This document shows, piece after piece, positions 8,113-15,077 of a stretch of DNA of 15,077 nucleotides. Under the pieces are notes generated by a model that made no database searches, was not told the DNA's origin, and saw only the letters and a program-made list of their open reading frames with translations. The number at the start of each line of letters is the position of its first letter. Position 1 is the stretch's first letter. Made by a program: the position numbers and the translations under genes. Source of the stretch: BMS3ABIN04 sp965554225 (GTDB lineage Bacteria; Bacteroidota; Ignavibacteria; Ignavibacteriales; Melioribacteraceae). The DNA lies in assembly GCA_965554225.1 (NCBI GenBank), contig CBEVZC010000072.1, forward strand, positions 1 to 15,077, read 5' to 3'.

Positions 8113-8146
8113 CTATAATTGAATATAAAATCTGATTACATAAATG

Positions 8147-8189
8147 AAAAAAGATACATTCATTGCCTCCCGAATGTATCTTTTTTTTT
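8147..8189. terminator. Bidirectional intrinsic terminator, copy B
   Basis: This duplicates 3710-3752: a 15-bp perfect stem (8147-8161 with 8172-8186), a 10-base loop, and T and A runs on either side. It separates the plus-strand cassette from the minus-strand glucan operon, whose last gene ends at 8238, and should stop both transcripts. Confidence 0.88.
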
Positions 8190-8237
8190 ATTTTATTTTC
8201 TAAGTGCTCTAGATAAATTAGAAAAGTTAAAATTTGT

Positions 8238-9254
8238 TTACTTTCCGTTATTATATTTTAGAAAATTTTGGAAAGATTCCTTTGGCATACGGTTTTCATA
8301 AAATGCACCCCAATGCTTCTCAATTTCATTTTCCGGACTACTTTCACCTCCACCTTTCCAAGGTTCGTCAAAAGCCTCAAATAGAAACGTTACAACTTTT
8401 TTTTCGTTTATCCATTTGTTCAATTTAATTAGAAAAGTTTCTTGAGCCTTTAAACTTACATCTGCCATAATAATTGATCCTTGTTCACCATGACCAACTT
8501 TCTGAGGGTTATATGTTGTTGCCCATCCTATTTCACCCAATACAATTAACTTGTCAGGATGATTTTGTTTGACATCCATTAAATATACGCTATCCATCCA
8601 TTCGATTGCGTTATCCAAGTTTTTCCCATTCCAAAGTGGATAAATGTGTGTAATAATGAAATCCACTTCATCAGCAATTTGTTTGCTTTCAGGTTTATTC
8701 CAAAAATTATAATCATCTGCAACAGTAACCGGCACAGATGTATTATTTCTTACCGTTCGAATATAGCGTGTTAGTACCTCTTGATTAATTCTATGATATG
8801 ACCAAAAAACAAGAGCTTCATTTCCAACACTCACTGCAGAGATATGCTGTCGGTATTTATTCGCTAATTCAATACCCCGAAGGACATTTTTAATATTAGT
8901 ATTTTTTAATTCGGGATTATTCTCTTCTCCTTCTAACCAAATACCAACCACCACTTTTATTGGTAAATCATTCTCATTAATAACTTCGAGTATTCGTTCA
9001 GTATCATCATCGGCATTATAAACACGGATAAGATTCCAATGCTCCATAATAATTTTAAGATCCTCTAAAATTTCTGCTTTTGTTGGACCCTTAATACCTG
9101 GAGCTTGACCTTTTCTATAACACCCATATGAAACAGCATTTCCTATCCATTTACCATTTAAGTATTCATCAAACTTTCTGTGAATAAAAGGTTTTTCTCT
9201 ATTTATTGATTCTCCCTTTTCCAGACCTTTTTTTATTTTTTCTGTAGAGACCAT
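8238..9254 (-). CDS. GH17-family beta-1,3-glucanase-like glycosidase (intact copy)
   Basis: This is a predicted retaining glycosidase of the GH17 (beta/alpha)8 fold, which acts on beta-1,3-linked glucan. The acid/base motif VGNEAL has Glu146 and the nucleophile motif GEIGW has Glu241; FEAFDEPWK (292-300) matches the conserved late-barrel segment. The 338-residue length is normal for the catalytic domain alone. The N-terminus is polar (MVSTEKIKKG) with no signal peptide, so it should work in the cytoplasm on imported oligosaccharides. ATG at 9254 is the only good start; the ribosome site is weak (GGGA about ten bases upstream). It lies 150 bp after the GH30 gene on the same strand and may be the last gene of that operon or have its own promoter. 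Its 3' part lies inside the 4150-bp repeat, and two broken relatives lie to the left. The exact specificity (endo, exo or transglucosylase) is not visible. Confidence 0.87.
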   Translation of the reverse strand: MVSTEKIKKGLEKGESINREKPFIHRKFDEYLNGKWIGNAVSYGCYRKGQAPGIKGPTKAEILEDLKIIMEHWNLIRVYNADDDTERILEVINENDLPIKVVVGIWLEGEENNPELKNTNIKNVLRGIELANKYRQHISAVSVGNEALVFWSYHRINQEVLTRYIRTVRNNTSVPVTVADDYNFWNKPESKQIADEVDFIITHIYPLWNGKNLDNAIEWMDSVYLMDVKQNHPDKLIVLGEIGWATTYNPQKVGHGEQGSIIMADVSLKAQETFLIKLNKWINEKKVVTFLFEAFDEPWKGGGESSPENEIEKHWGAFYENRMPKESFQNFLKYNNGK

Positions 9255-9404
9255 AGAATATTTTTCCCACTAACTAATATAAATAATAATATTTCAATGT
9301 CTTTCTTATTTGCGTAAGAAATACGTTATTCCTAATAATGATTGATTAATTCTACCCGGATATGATTCCAGACCGATATCTTTTCAAAATATGAAGTTAT
9401 AAAA
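9255..9404. other. 150-bp gap between the GH30 and second GH17 genes
   Basis: The gap is AT-rich. It holds one small hairpin (TTTCTTA at 9302-9308, TAAGAAA at 9315-9321, 6-base loop) without a T run, so it is not a convincing terminator. I saw no -24/-12 element and no convincing promoter on the minus strand. The gap is much larger than the others in this operon, which leaves separate expression or mRNA processing possible. Confidence 0.35.
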
Positions 9405-11075
9405 TTACAATTGGATTTGTAGTGTTGTAACCGAATTGGCATCTAAATTAATTTCAGCATATTGATTTTTTATTTGAATATTCATCGATATTTTCTTTTT
9501 TGTTGTATTTAATAATTGTAAAGATAATATATTATTTTGATTTATTGTGGCACATGCATGTAAGTCATCTTCATCTAAATCATTAAGTATTTTATTAGTT
9601 TGAACGGCTTTATCTCCCGGTCTAATTGTTTTACTAAATTGTGCAAGGACATAGAAAATTGGTGTATAATAAATCTGCTTTGTTTCAGTGTTAATCATAA
9701 TAGGAGCGCCACAATAATTCCCGACATGGTTTGGACCACCGTTTTGATCAAGTACAACATTCCAATCAATCCACCCTTTTAGCCAATGATCAATACTTAC
9801 AATAATATTTCTGGCATAGCGATGAACAGGAGTATAAATAGGATGATCATCCGATTTTACACCTGCCCAAGTTGCTGTATAACCCCAATCAGTTGCATTT
9901 TTATTCCACCAAAACGAATCGTTGTTAAACCAATTTTTTTCCTTAAATTTTTCAGGGTCGAGAATTCCAGCCGGAGCCGGTTTGCCTAAATCGTCTATAC
10001 AACCTTCAGTATGTATTATAGCTTTATCGGGAAATTCTGCATTTACGCTATCAAAAACATCTTCGTAAACTTTATGCGTGCTTTCATACCAGTGTACAGC
10101 AGATCCATAAACATATTTAGATGTTTCATTATCACCTAAAATAATATCAGTCCAATCTTTTAATCCATCTCTATTTTGATCGTATATTAAAAGTTTCACA
10201 TTTTTATTGCTCCCGGATTTAAGCTTTGGACCAAGATATTTTTTAATGAATTCATTTTGGCTTTCGGGTGTAAAGTTCATACTCTCCCATTGACCATTGT
10301 TACCATGAGGTTCATTAACAGGTGTTATGCCCCAAACATCAATGCCAAGGGATCTATATTTATCAAGATATTTAATTATGTAATCTGCATAAGTTTCTTC
10401 ATATTCGGGCTTTAATTTTCCTCCAGTACCTTGGTAATTATTTTCGGGTGTCCCTTTAATATACCACTCTTCAATATCTTTCATCCAAGCAGGAGCTGTC
10501 CAAGCAGAAGATACAATTCTAAGTTCATTGTCTTTTTGAGAATTTTTAATTTCCAGTGCTTCTTTTATCATTGGTATTAAATCATATGATTCATCAACAA
10601 TCCCTGTATATTTTTCCTTGCTGAATCCTTCTAAATCAGGTTTAAGAGAAAAAGACTCGAGTTTAGTATCACCCTTTTTATCTAAATATGAATATTTACC
10701 CTCAACGCAAAAATCGCATGCACCTATGTGAGTCCGGGACAAAGAAAAATTAGCACCATTTTCACTAAAAATATTTTCCATTACTTTTCTTCTTTCTTTG
10801 GGGTCTAAATGAGCAAGTACAAATGCAGAAGATTCTGTAAACGAGGATCCAATCCCATCAATAGTTTGCTTTTTTATTTCCGGATTAATTTTTACAACTG
10901 TTCCCACAGCTGTGCCGGTCTTGAATGTGATATTTCCCTTCTTGGCAATTTTATCACCGGCTTCGGAAGTTACAAGAACCTGTTTTGTATGATAATTTTC
11001 TTTAGTTGTAACGCAAGAAACAAGCATACCAACAACTATTAATAATAATGGTAAGTAAAGTTGTATTTTTAACAC
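9405..11075 (-). CDS. GH30-family glycosidase, outer lipoprotein
   Basis: This is a retaining glycosidase. Related GH30 enzymes include beta-1,6-glucanases and beta-glucosidases that remove beta-1,6 branches from laminarin-type glucans. I chose GTG at 11075: GGAG lies 9 bases upstream, while the TTG 15 bp earlier (11090) has no ribosome site. Numbering from that TTG, a lipobox LVSC gives lipidated Cys26 (Cys21 from the GTG), so it is membrane-anchored. The acid/base is Glu260 in VNEPHG and the nucleophile Glu362 in HTEGC, 102 residues apart as expected. The early strand IDGIGSSFTESSAF (77-90) is typical of GH30. The last 80 residues form the usual beta domain. It follows the GH17 gene with only one base between stop and TTG (16 bases to the GTG), so the two are surely co-transcribed. 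Subfamily and true linkage specificity are not settled. Confidence 0.88.
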   Translation of the reverse strand: MLKIQLYLPLLLIVVGMLVSCVTTKENYHTKQVLVTSEAGDKIAKKGNITFKTGTAVGTVVKINPEIKKQTIDGIGSSFTESSAFVLAHLDPKERRKVMENIFSENGANFSLSRTHIGACDFCVEGKYSYLDKKGDTKLESFSLKPDLEGFSKEKYTGIVDESYDLIPMIKEALEIKNSQKDNELRIVSSAWTAPAWMKDIEEWYIKGTPENNYQGTGGKLKPEYEETYADYIIKYLDKYRSLGIDVWGITPVNEPHGNNGQWESMNFTPESQNEFIKKYLGPKLKSGSNKNVKLLIYDQNRDGLKDWTDIILGDNETSKYVYGSAVHWYESTHKVYEDVFDSVNAEFPDKAIIHTEGCIDDLGKPAPAGILDPEKFKEKNWFNNDSFWWNKNATDWGYTATWAGVKSDDHPIYTPVHRYARNIIVSIDHWLKGWIDWNVVLDQNGGPNHVGNYCGAPIMINTETKQIYYTPIFYVLAQFSKTIRPGDKAVQTNKILNDLDEDDLHACATINQNNILSLQLLNTTKKKISMNIQIKNQYAEINLDANSVTTLQIQL

Positions 11076-11091
11076 TGCAATATTCTCCAAA

Positions 11092-11997
11092 TTATTGGTT
11101 CTTAGTTAGTTCGCCGAATTTAAATTTACGATCTTTATCCCATAACCCCCAATAAGCACCTACATCACCTTCCTTTTCAATTTTCCATGTTTCATCAAAA
11201 CTGGAAAAATAAAATATTTCAATATCATCTTCTGCAGCCCAAGTATATGCATTTATAAAATACTTCATAGCATTTTCATAAGAGGGGACAGCTTCTTTTT
11301 CAACGGATCCACGATTCGGCCAGCCAGTTTCACTAACTATTACTTTCTTACCTTTTGATACACTTTTTGCAATATTGTACATATTTTTCATATATGCTAG
11401 CGAATGTTCGAATGGAAAACCTTCCCAAAAAGGATAGCAGTTTGTCATAATTACATCTATTGCATTAGTAATGCTTTGATGAGATGCAAAAACGTAATAA
11501 GCATCAACGTAACCAACCGGAATGTCAGGTAGTTCATTCTTTACTCGATTAATATATCCTAAAAGAATGTCTTCACTTAAATCGCCGCGTAGTAATACTT
11601 CATTACCAACAGCCGCCATATCTAAATGCCCTTCTTTCCCTAACTTAATAAGGGAATTTATTTCTTCTTCGTTTTTCTCTAAATCATGATCTATCCAAGC
11701 TCCAACTAGTGTTTTTAATCCAAATTCGTGAGCAATTTGTGGAATCAGTTCATTACCGTCCACACACGAAAATGATCTAACCCAACTAACATGAGGCTGT
11801 AAAATTTTCATTCTTTTTACAATTTGATCTCTTGTTATTATTGAACCAGGGTACTGACCTTCAAGATAAGCACTAAATGAAATACCATGAATACCATCTT
11901 CTAGAATTTCTTTTAACAATTTCTCAATATCTAATTGTGACATTCCGGAAAAATCAACACCTGATATTCCAGATCTGTTACGATGCAAAATTCCCAT
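11092..11997 (-). CDS. GH17-family beta-1,3-glucanase-like glycosidase, cytoplasmic
   Basis: This is a second, distinct GH17 enzyme, clearly diverged from the one at 8238-9254. Catalytic residues are Glu133 in AVGNEVL (acid/base) and Glu223 in VSETGWP (nucleophile), the classic GH17 signature. FSSFDETWK (about 267-275) and the YWGLWD segment near the C-terminus also fit the family. At 301 residues it is a bare catalytic domain. The N-terminus (MGILHRNRSG) has no signal peptide, so it should act inside the cell. ATG at 11997 has AAGG six bases upstream. It lies between the universal-stress protein (29-bp gap) and GH30 genes. An internal beta-1,3-glucan oligosaccharide hydrolase or transglycosylase fits the context; the chain end or length preferred is unknown. 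Confidence 0.88.
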   Translation of the reverse strand: MGILHRNRSGISGVDFSGMSQLDIEKLLKEILEDGIHGISFSAYLEGQYPGSIITRDQIVKRMKILQPHVSWVRSFSCVDGNELIPQIAHEFGLKTLVGAWIDHDLEKNEEEINSLIKLGKEGHLDMAAVGNEVLLRGDLSEDILLGYINRVKNELPDIPVGYVDAYYVFASHQSITNAIDVIMTNCYPFWEGFPFEHSLAYMKNMYNIAKSVSKGKKVIVSETGWPNRGSVEKEAVPSYENAMKYFINAYTWAAEDDIEIFYFSSFDETWKIEKEGDVGAYWGLWDKDRKFKFGELTKNQ

Positions 11998-12026
11998 TTT
12001 TAACCTTAATCTATTTTATTAAATAT

Positions 12027-12503
12027 TTATTGCACTACTAAAACCGGTATTTTAACTCTTGTAATAACTTGCCTTACTGTATCTCCTAATAAAAATCCCT
12101 CTAATGTGCTTCTTCCTTTCGTACCCATTACAATCAAATCATAATTTTCTTTTTCAGTAAAATTAGCTATTATTTTTACTGGGTGTCCACGTTCGACTTT
12201 TATTTCTTTTATACCAATTTCTTCATTGTAATTATTTCTGATTTTTGAAATTATTTCAGCTTTCTGTTTTTCGAATAACTCTTTTTGCTTCTTAAGTCTA
12301 TCAGCAACCTCTTTTGATGTTCTATCCATGCCGGCATCAAAAATTAAAAACCCGGGCACTTCATCTTTAATAACATGTAATAAAGTTACTTCCGCATTAT
12401 ACTGTTCAGCAATACTTTTTGCATATGCAAGAGCATGCTTGGCATTTTCTGAAAAATCTGTAGCATAAAGAATATGGTTTATTTTTACATTTGGCACTTC
12501 CAT
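12027..12503 (-). CDS. Universal stress protein (UspA family), probably ATP-binding
   Basis: This is a small cytoplasmic alpha/beta protein of the Usp fold. It opens with HILYATDFSENA (nucleotide-binding Asp in strand 1) and has the LLHV strand and a late G-2X-G-9X-G loop (GTKGRSTLEGFLLGD), followed by Asp where Ser or Thr is usual, then IPVLVVQ as last strand. A charged helical segment (about 65-95) lies in the middle. I place the start at the ATG at 12503: AGGAG (12516-12512) is 8 bases upstream of it but only 2 bases from the earlier ATG at 12509. Usp proteins bind ATP or support survival under stress. Why one sits inside a sugar operon is unclear; a metabolic or energy-status role is possible. 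It lies 23 bp after the binding-protein gene. Confidence 0.9.
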   Translation of the reverse strand: MEVPNVKINHILYATDFSENAKHALAYAKSIAEQYNAEVTLLHVIKDEVPGFLIFDAGMDRTSKEVADRLKKQKELFEKQKAEIISKIRNNYNEEIGIKEIKVERGHPVKIIANFTEKENYDLIVMGTKGRSTLEGFLLGDTVRQVITRVKIPVLVVQ

Positions 12504-12526
12504 TATCATTACTCCTAAATTACATT

Positions 12527-13555
12527 TTACATAATTAAATATTTTTCAGGAATATTCTTATATCCCCATGCTCTCAATTGACGAGACCAACCACCCAAGT
12601 TATCTATATTGACTTTAATTAATTTCATCTCATTAATATCATCAACATCTTTTTTAAAGTGAAGCTTATCAACAATTTTTTCCACACAAAATTTACCCCA
12701 TTGAAAAGTTGGTTGACCGAATGAAGAAGACACAATCTTTTTTTGAATATACGGCAGTTGCACAGGTATAGCATCGACAGTAACTATTTTCATATTTGAA
12801 ATTTCTTTTGAATTTAACAACTTATCATTGAAAAATGGCCATCCTCCAACCATTGCCCATCCCTTTAAATTTGGGTAAAGTCTATTAACTCTTAAGACTT
12901 CAGCAATTGCAGAATCAGCATTTTCGGAGTGATAAAATTCACCAACAATTTTTATTTTACTAAATTTTGAAGCGGCCTTTTTCACTCCCTTAACACGTTT
13001 TTGAAGATTTGGGGCTGATTTACTTCCACCAAGAATCGCTACTTCACCTTCTTCACCTATTAATTCAGATAATTCATTCATCACATTTTCGCCAATTTTC
13101 TCGTCGTTGGGTCCAAAAAATGCAAATCTTTTGGAGTTTGGAGCGTCACTATCAAAAGTCATTACTGCTACACCTTTATCAACAGCTTTGTTTATTGCTT
13201 TTGTAAGTATTGAATCATCCGAACATGATACTATAATTGCATCAGTCCCAAGATTAACTGCATTTATTATTTTCTCAGCTTGTTCCTCAGCACTTTCAGT
13301 TTCTGGAGTACTCCAGATAATATTGACATCGAGCATTTTATATTTTTCGGATAGATTTTTTGCAGCTGTTTCTGCACCGATCTTAGCTGATATAAAAACA
13401 GGATTATCGGAACTCTTTGCTATCATTGTAATTAAAATTTTATCAATATTTTCAGGTTTTTTATCGACTAATTCGTCAGTTAAATTTTGACAACTTAACA
13501 TTGCTAATATAAAACCTAGAAATAATAATGCTTTTATTCCAAACAACTTTCTCAT
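12527..13555 (-). CDS. RbsB-like sugar-binding lipoprotein without a nearby ABC transporter
   Basis: This is a type I periplasmic binding protein of the ribose/galactose-binding (Peripla_BP_4) group. The signal peptide ends in MLSC with lipidated Cys22. The mature protein begins with the typical first strand DKILITMIAKSSDNPVF, then DAIIVSCSDD, GVAVMTFDSDAPNS (the sugar-contacting loop), a GEVAILGG strand, VKGVKKAASK, and a late IVTVDAIP strand, in the normal order and total length (342 residues). GAGG lies 8 bases before the ATG. Family members feed ABC importers or present ligands to sensor kinases and chemoreceptors. No permease or ATPase gene is in the window; its neighbours are a symporter and glycosidases. 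It may therefore deliver sugar to an ABC system encoded elsewhere or act as a sensor. The ligand is not known. Confidence 0.85.
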   Translation of the reverse strand: MRKLFGIKALLFLGFILAMLSCQNLTDELVDKKPENIDKILITMIAKSSDNPVFISAKIGAETAAKNLSEKYKMLDVNIIWSTPETESAEEQAEKIINAVNLGTDAIIVSCSDDSILTKAINKAVDKGVAVMTFDSDAPNSKRFAFFGPNDEKIGENVMNELSELIGEEGEVAILGGSKSAPNLQKRVKGVKKAASKFSKIKIVGEFYHSENADSAIAEVLRVNRLYPNLKGWAMVGGWPFFNDKLLNSKEISNMKIVTVDAIPVQLPYIQKKIVSSSFGQPTFQWGKFCVEKIVDKLHFKKDVDDINEMKLIKVNIDNLGGWSRQLRAWGYKNIPEKYLIM

Positions 13556-13590
13556 TGCTTTTACCTCATTATAAAATTATTTTCTAACAG

Positions 13591-15057
13591 TTAAGCCGTA
13601 TTGAGCTCAACTTTTGTATTATGACGCTTTTCCAGTTCTGCTCTAATTTCATATGATCTTTCTTCTGTTATTTTAAAAGATGCTACAGCATATATTGCGA
13701 TAAGAGAAGCAACTGAAGGAATCGCAACATCAAGGACTCTCATCCAGAAAAAAGTGTCAGATGTTTGTGCACCACCTAAATCAACTATAAAACCAGTAGC
13801 ATTTAATAAATATCCTGATAACCCGAATGCAAGTGCCATTCCAAGTTTGACCATCCACCAATATATTGATCCGTACATTCCTTCACGACGCTCTCCGGTT
13901 TCAAGTTCATCCAGATCACATACATCCGCAATCATAGACCCCATCAAAGTGAATAAAGCACCCATACCAAAAGCTATAAGTGGAGCAGGAATAAGAACTT
14001 TCCATGGAGCCATTGGATCATAACAAAACCATTTTAATAAACTGCCAAGAAAAGTTATGGATGTTGCTAATATAAATGTTTTACGTTTTCCTATTTTGGC
14101 TGATATTGATGTGACTATTACAATAGCCCCTAGTGTAGCAATCGTAGTTATGGTTCCAAACAAACCAATATAGTTTGCCCCCATATCATTATCGCCTCCA
14201 CAAACATAGAATATTGTAATATATGAGCTAAAGGCTCCAACTAACATTATACTATTAAAAAGGAAAAATGTACCAGTGCAAAGTTTTAAAAATTCAGGTC
14301 TTTTAATTGTTGTTACTAAACCTTTAAGAAAATCGGCAATATTCTTTTTTATTCCTTCCATCATACCAATTTTTTCATGATCAGATTTCTCGCCAGTGCC
14401 CCCAACAAATTTTTCTTTAAGAAATATTGCAGGCATAATACCAACTACAGCTACAAAAACTCCTATTACAATTGCCAGTGTTCTTGCACCTTCAACTGAG
14501 TTGGAAAACAATCTGTCATTTTCCATAATTGCATAAAACCATGGAAGTGATATCCAAGCAAATTGCCCCATAAAATTCATTACTCCCATCAATCGAGTTC
14601 GTTCATGGTAATCTGATGTAAGTTCATACCCTAAAGCAACCCATGGGGTAGCAAACATTGTATAGAATAAATAAAAAATAATTGACCCAGCAAGAAAGAA
14701 CCAGAAATAAAACATTTCACTCCTTCCAGGCGGAAGTTGCCACATAAGCGCAAAAACGAGTCCAACAAATATGGCTCCAATAAAGATATATGGTCTTCTT
14801 CTTCCATATTTTGATCTGGTTTTATCAGAGATATATCCCATTATTGGATCTGTTATAGCATCTGTTAAACGTGGAATTGCTTGAAGTGTACCTACTAAAG
14901 CTGGATTAACTCCTAAACCAACAGTAAGTACAATTGACATAAATCCAATTGCACTTCCAAGTAAATTATTTACAATTCCTCCCAACCCATAAGCAAATTT
15001 TTGCCCAAAGCTAAGTTTATCCTTATCAGGAATAACATGAACTTTTTTATCACTCAT
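13591..15057 (-). CDS. GPH-family (MelB-like) sugar:cation symporter
   Basis: This is an inner-membrane secondary transporter of the glycoside-pentoside-hexuronide family, part of the MFS superfamily, which imports oligosaccharides or glycosides with Na+ or H+. About twelve hydrophobic segments can be followed through 488 residues. The family signature LTDAITDPIMGYISDKT contains Asp66 and Asp70, aligning with the cation-site Asp55 and Asp59 of MelB, and is followed by the basic loop RSKYGRRRP. The ATG at 15057 has a strong ribosome site (GGGAGGA, about 3-5 bases upstream). This is the first operon gene visible here; only 20 bp lie upstream, so the operon may start outside the window. Located with GH17 and GH30 genes, it likely brings in glucan breakdown products such as laminaribiose or gentiobiose; this is inferred from context. 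Confidence 0.92.
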   Translation of the reverse strand: MSDKKVHVIPDKDKLSFGQKFAYGLGGIVNNLLGSAIGFMSIVLTVGLGVNPALVGTLQAIPRLTDAITDPIMGYISDKTRSKYGRRRPYIFIGAIFVGLVFALMWQLPPGRSEMFYFWFFLAGSIIFYLFYTMFATPWVALGYELTSDYHERTRLMGVMNFMGQFAWISLPWFYAIMENDRLFSNSVEGARTLAIVIGVFVAVVGIMPAIFLKEKFVGGTGEKSDHEKIGMMEGIKKNIADFLKGLVTTIKRPEFLKLCTGTFFLFNSIMLVGAFSSYITIFYVCGGDNDMGANYIGLFGTITTIATLGAIVIVTSISAKIGKRKTFILATSITFLGSLLKWFCYDPMAPWKVLIPAPLIAFGMGALFTLMGSMIADVCDLDELETGERREGMYGSIYWWMVKLGMALAFGLSGYLLNATGFIVDLGGAQTSDTFFWMRVLDVAIPSVASLIAIYAVASFKITEERSYEIRAELEKRHNTKVELNTA

Positions 15058-15077
15058 TTATCCTCCCATTTCAGACA

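Larger units (their letters stand above)
4677..8826. repeat. Direct repeat, right copy (4150 bp, identical to 240-4389)
   Basis: This is the second unit of the tandem duplication. It begins at the third kinase codon and ends inside the intact GH17 gene, so here the repeat runs into a functional reading frame while the left unit runs into a decayed one. Beyond 8826 the homology to the left unit continues to 9043 at about 90% identity and then stops. The two 287-bp and shorter diverged flanks give unique anchors for checking the assembly. Confidence 0.95.

Noticed and set aside
240..8826. Cassette as a transposon or integrative element
   Set aside because: No transposase, integrase, terminal inverted repeats or target-site duplication could be seen. 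The units share one internal junction, as expected from tandem duplication.
9302..9321. Hairpin between GH30 and GH17 as a terminator
   Set aside because: It has a 7-bp AT-rich stem without a T run on the minus strand; it is too weak to call.
12485..12503. TTGGCAC on the plus strand near the start of the universal-stress gene
   Set aside because: No TTGC-like element follows at the right spacing, it points against the operon and it lies in coding sequence.
1..15077. CRISPR array, tRNA or rRNA genes
   Set aside because: I saw no short regularly spaced repeats and no recognisable tRNA or rRNA sequence; the only repeat is the long duplication.

Overview
The DNA is AT-rich (roughly one third G+C by eye). 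It encodes a soluble PAS histidine kinase, an NtrC-type sigma-54 activator, beta-glucan-active glycoside hydrolases, a GPH-type sugar:cation symporter and lipoproteins. This suits a Gram-negative polysaccharide degrader of the Bacteroidota/Ignavibacteriota/Calditrichota neighbourhood, with an Ignavibacteria-like organism as my best guess. There is no SusC/SusD pair, no marker gene and no rRNA, so the placement is weak.

Left half (1-9254). A cassette occurs twice head to tail with a period of 4437 bp. In order it holds a PAS histidine kinase, a sigma-54-dependent response regulator overlapping it by 26 bp, a regulatory gap with a near-consensus -24/-12 promoter and an upstream palindrome, a 186-residue exported protein of unknown function, a strong bidirectional terminator, and a convergent GH17 glycosidase gene on the minus strand. 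Read base by base, 240-4389 and 4677-8826 look identical over 4150 bp. The sequences just outside the identical block differ by about 10% or more. The GH17 gene is complete only at the right end (8238-9254). The middle copy (3801-4606) lacks its first 70 codons and has three in-frame stops. A third, more decayed remnant lies at 1-170, so the array once had, or still has, another unit to the left.

Right half (8238-15057, minus strand). A probable operon runs right to left: GPH symporter, RbsB-like binding lipoprotein, UspA-family protein, cytoplasmic GH17, GH30 lipoprotein and, after a 150-bp gap, the second GH17. GH17 enzymes cleave beta-1,3-glucan and some GH30 enzymes cleave beta-1,6-linked glucose. 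Together with a sugar importer this looks like a locus for laminarin-type or fungal beta-1,3/1,6-glucan. The substrate is inferred from families only.

How the parts may work together. The kinase and regulator probably drive the exported protein from the sigma-54 promoter next to them. This signalling module has been amplified and homogenised beside the glucan locus, each time carrying a piece of the adjoining GH17 gene. Whether it senses or controls glucan use cannot be told from this window, because the promoter of the glucan operon lies beyond the right edge.
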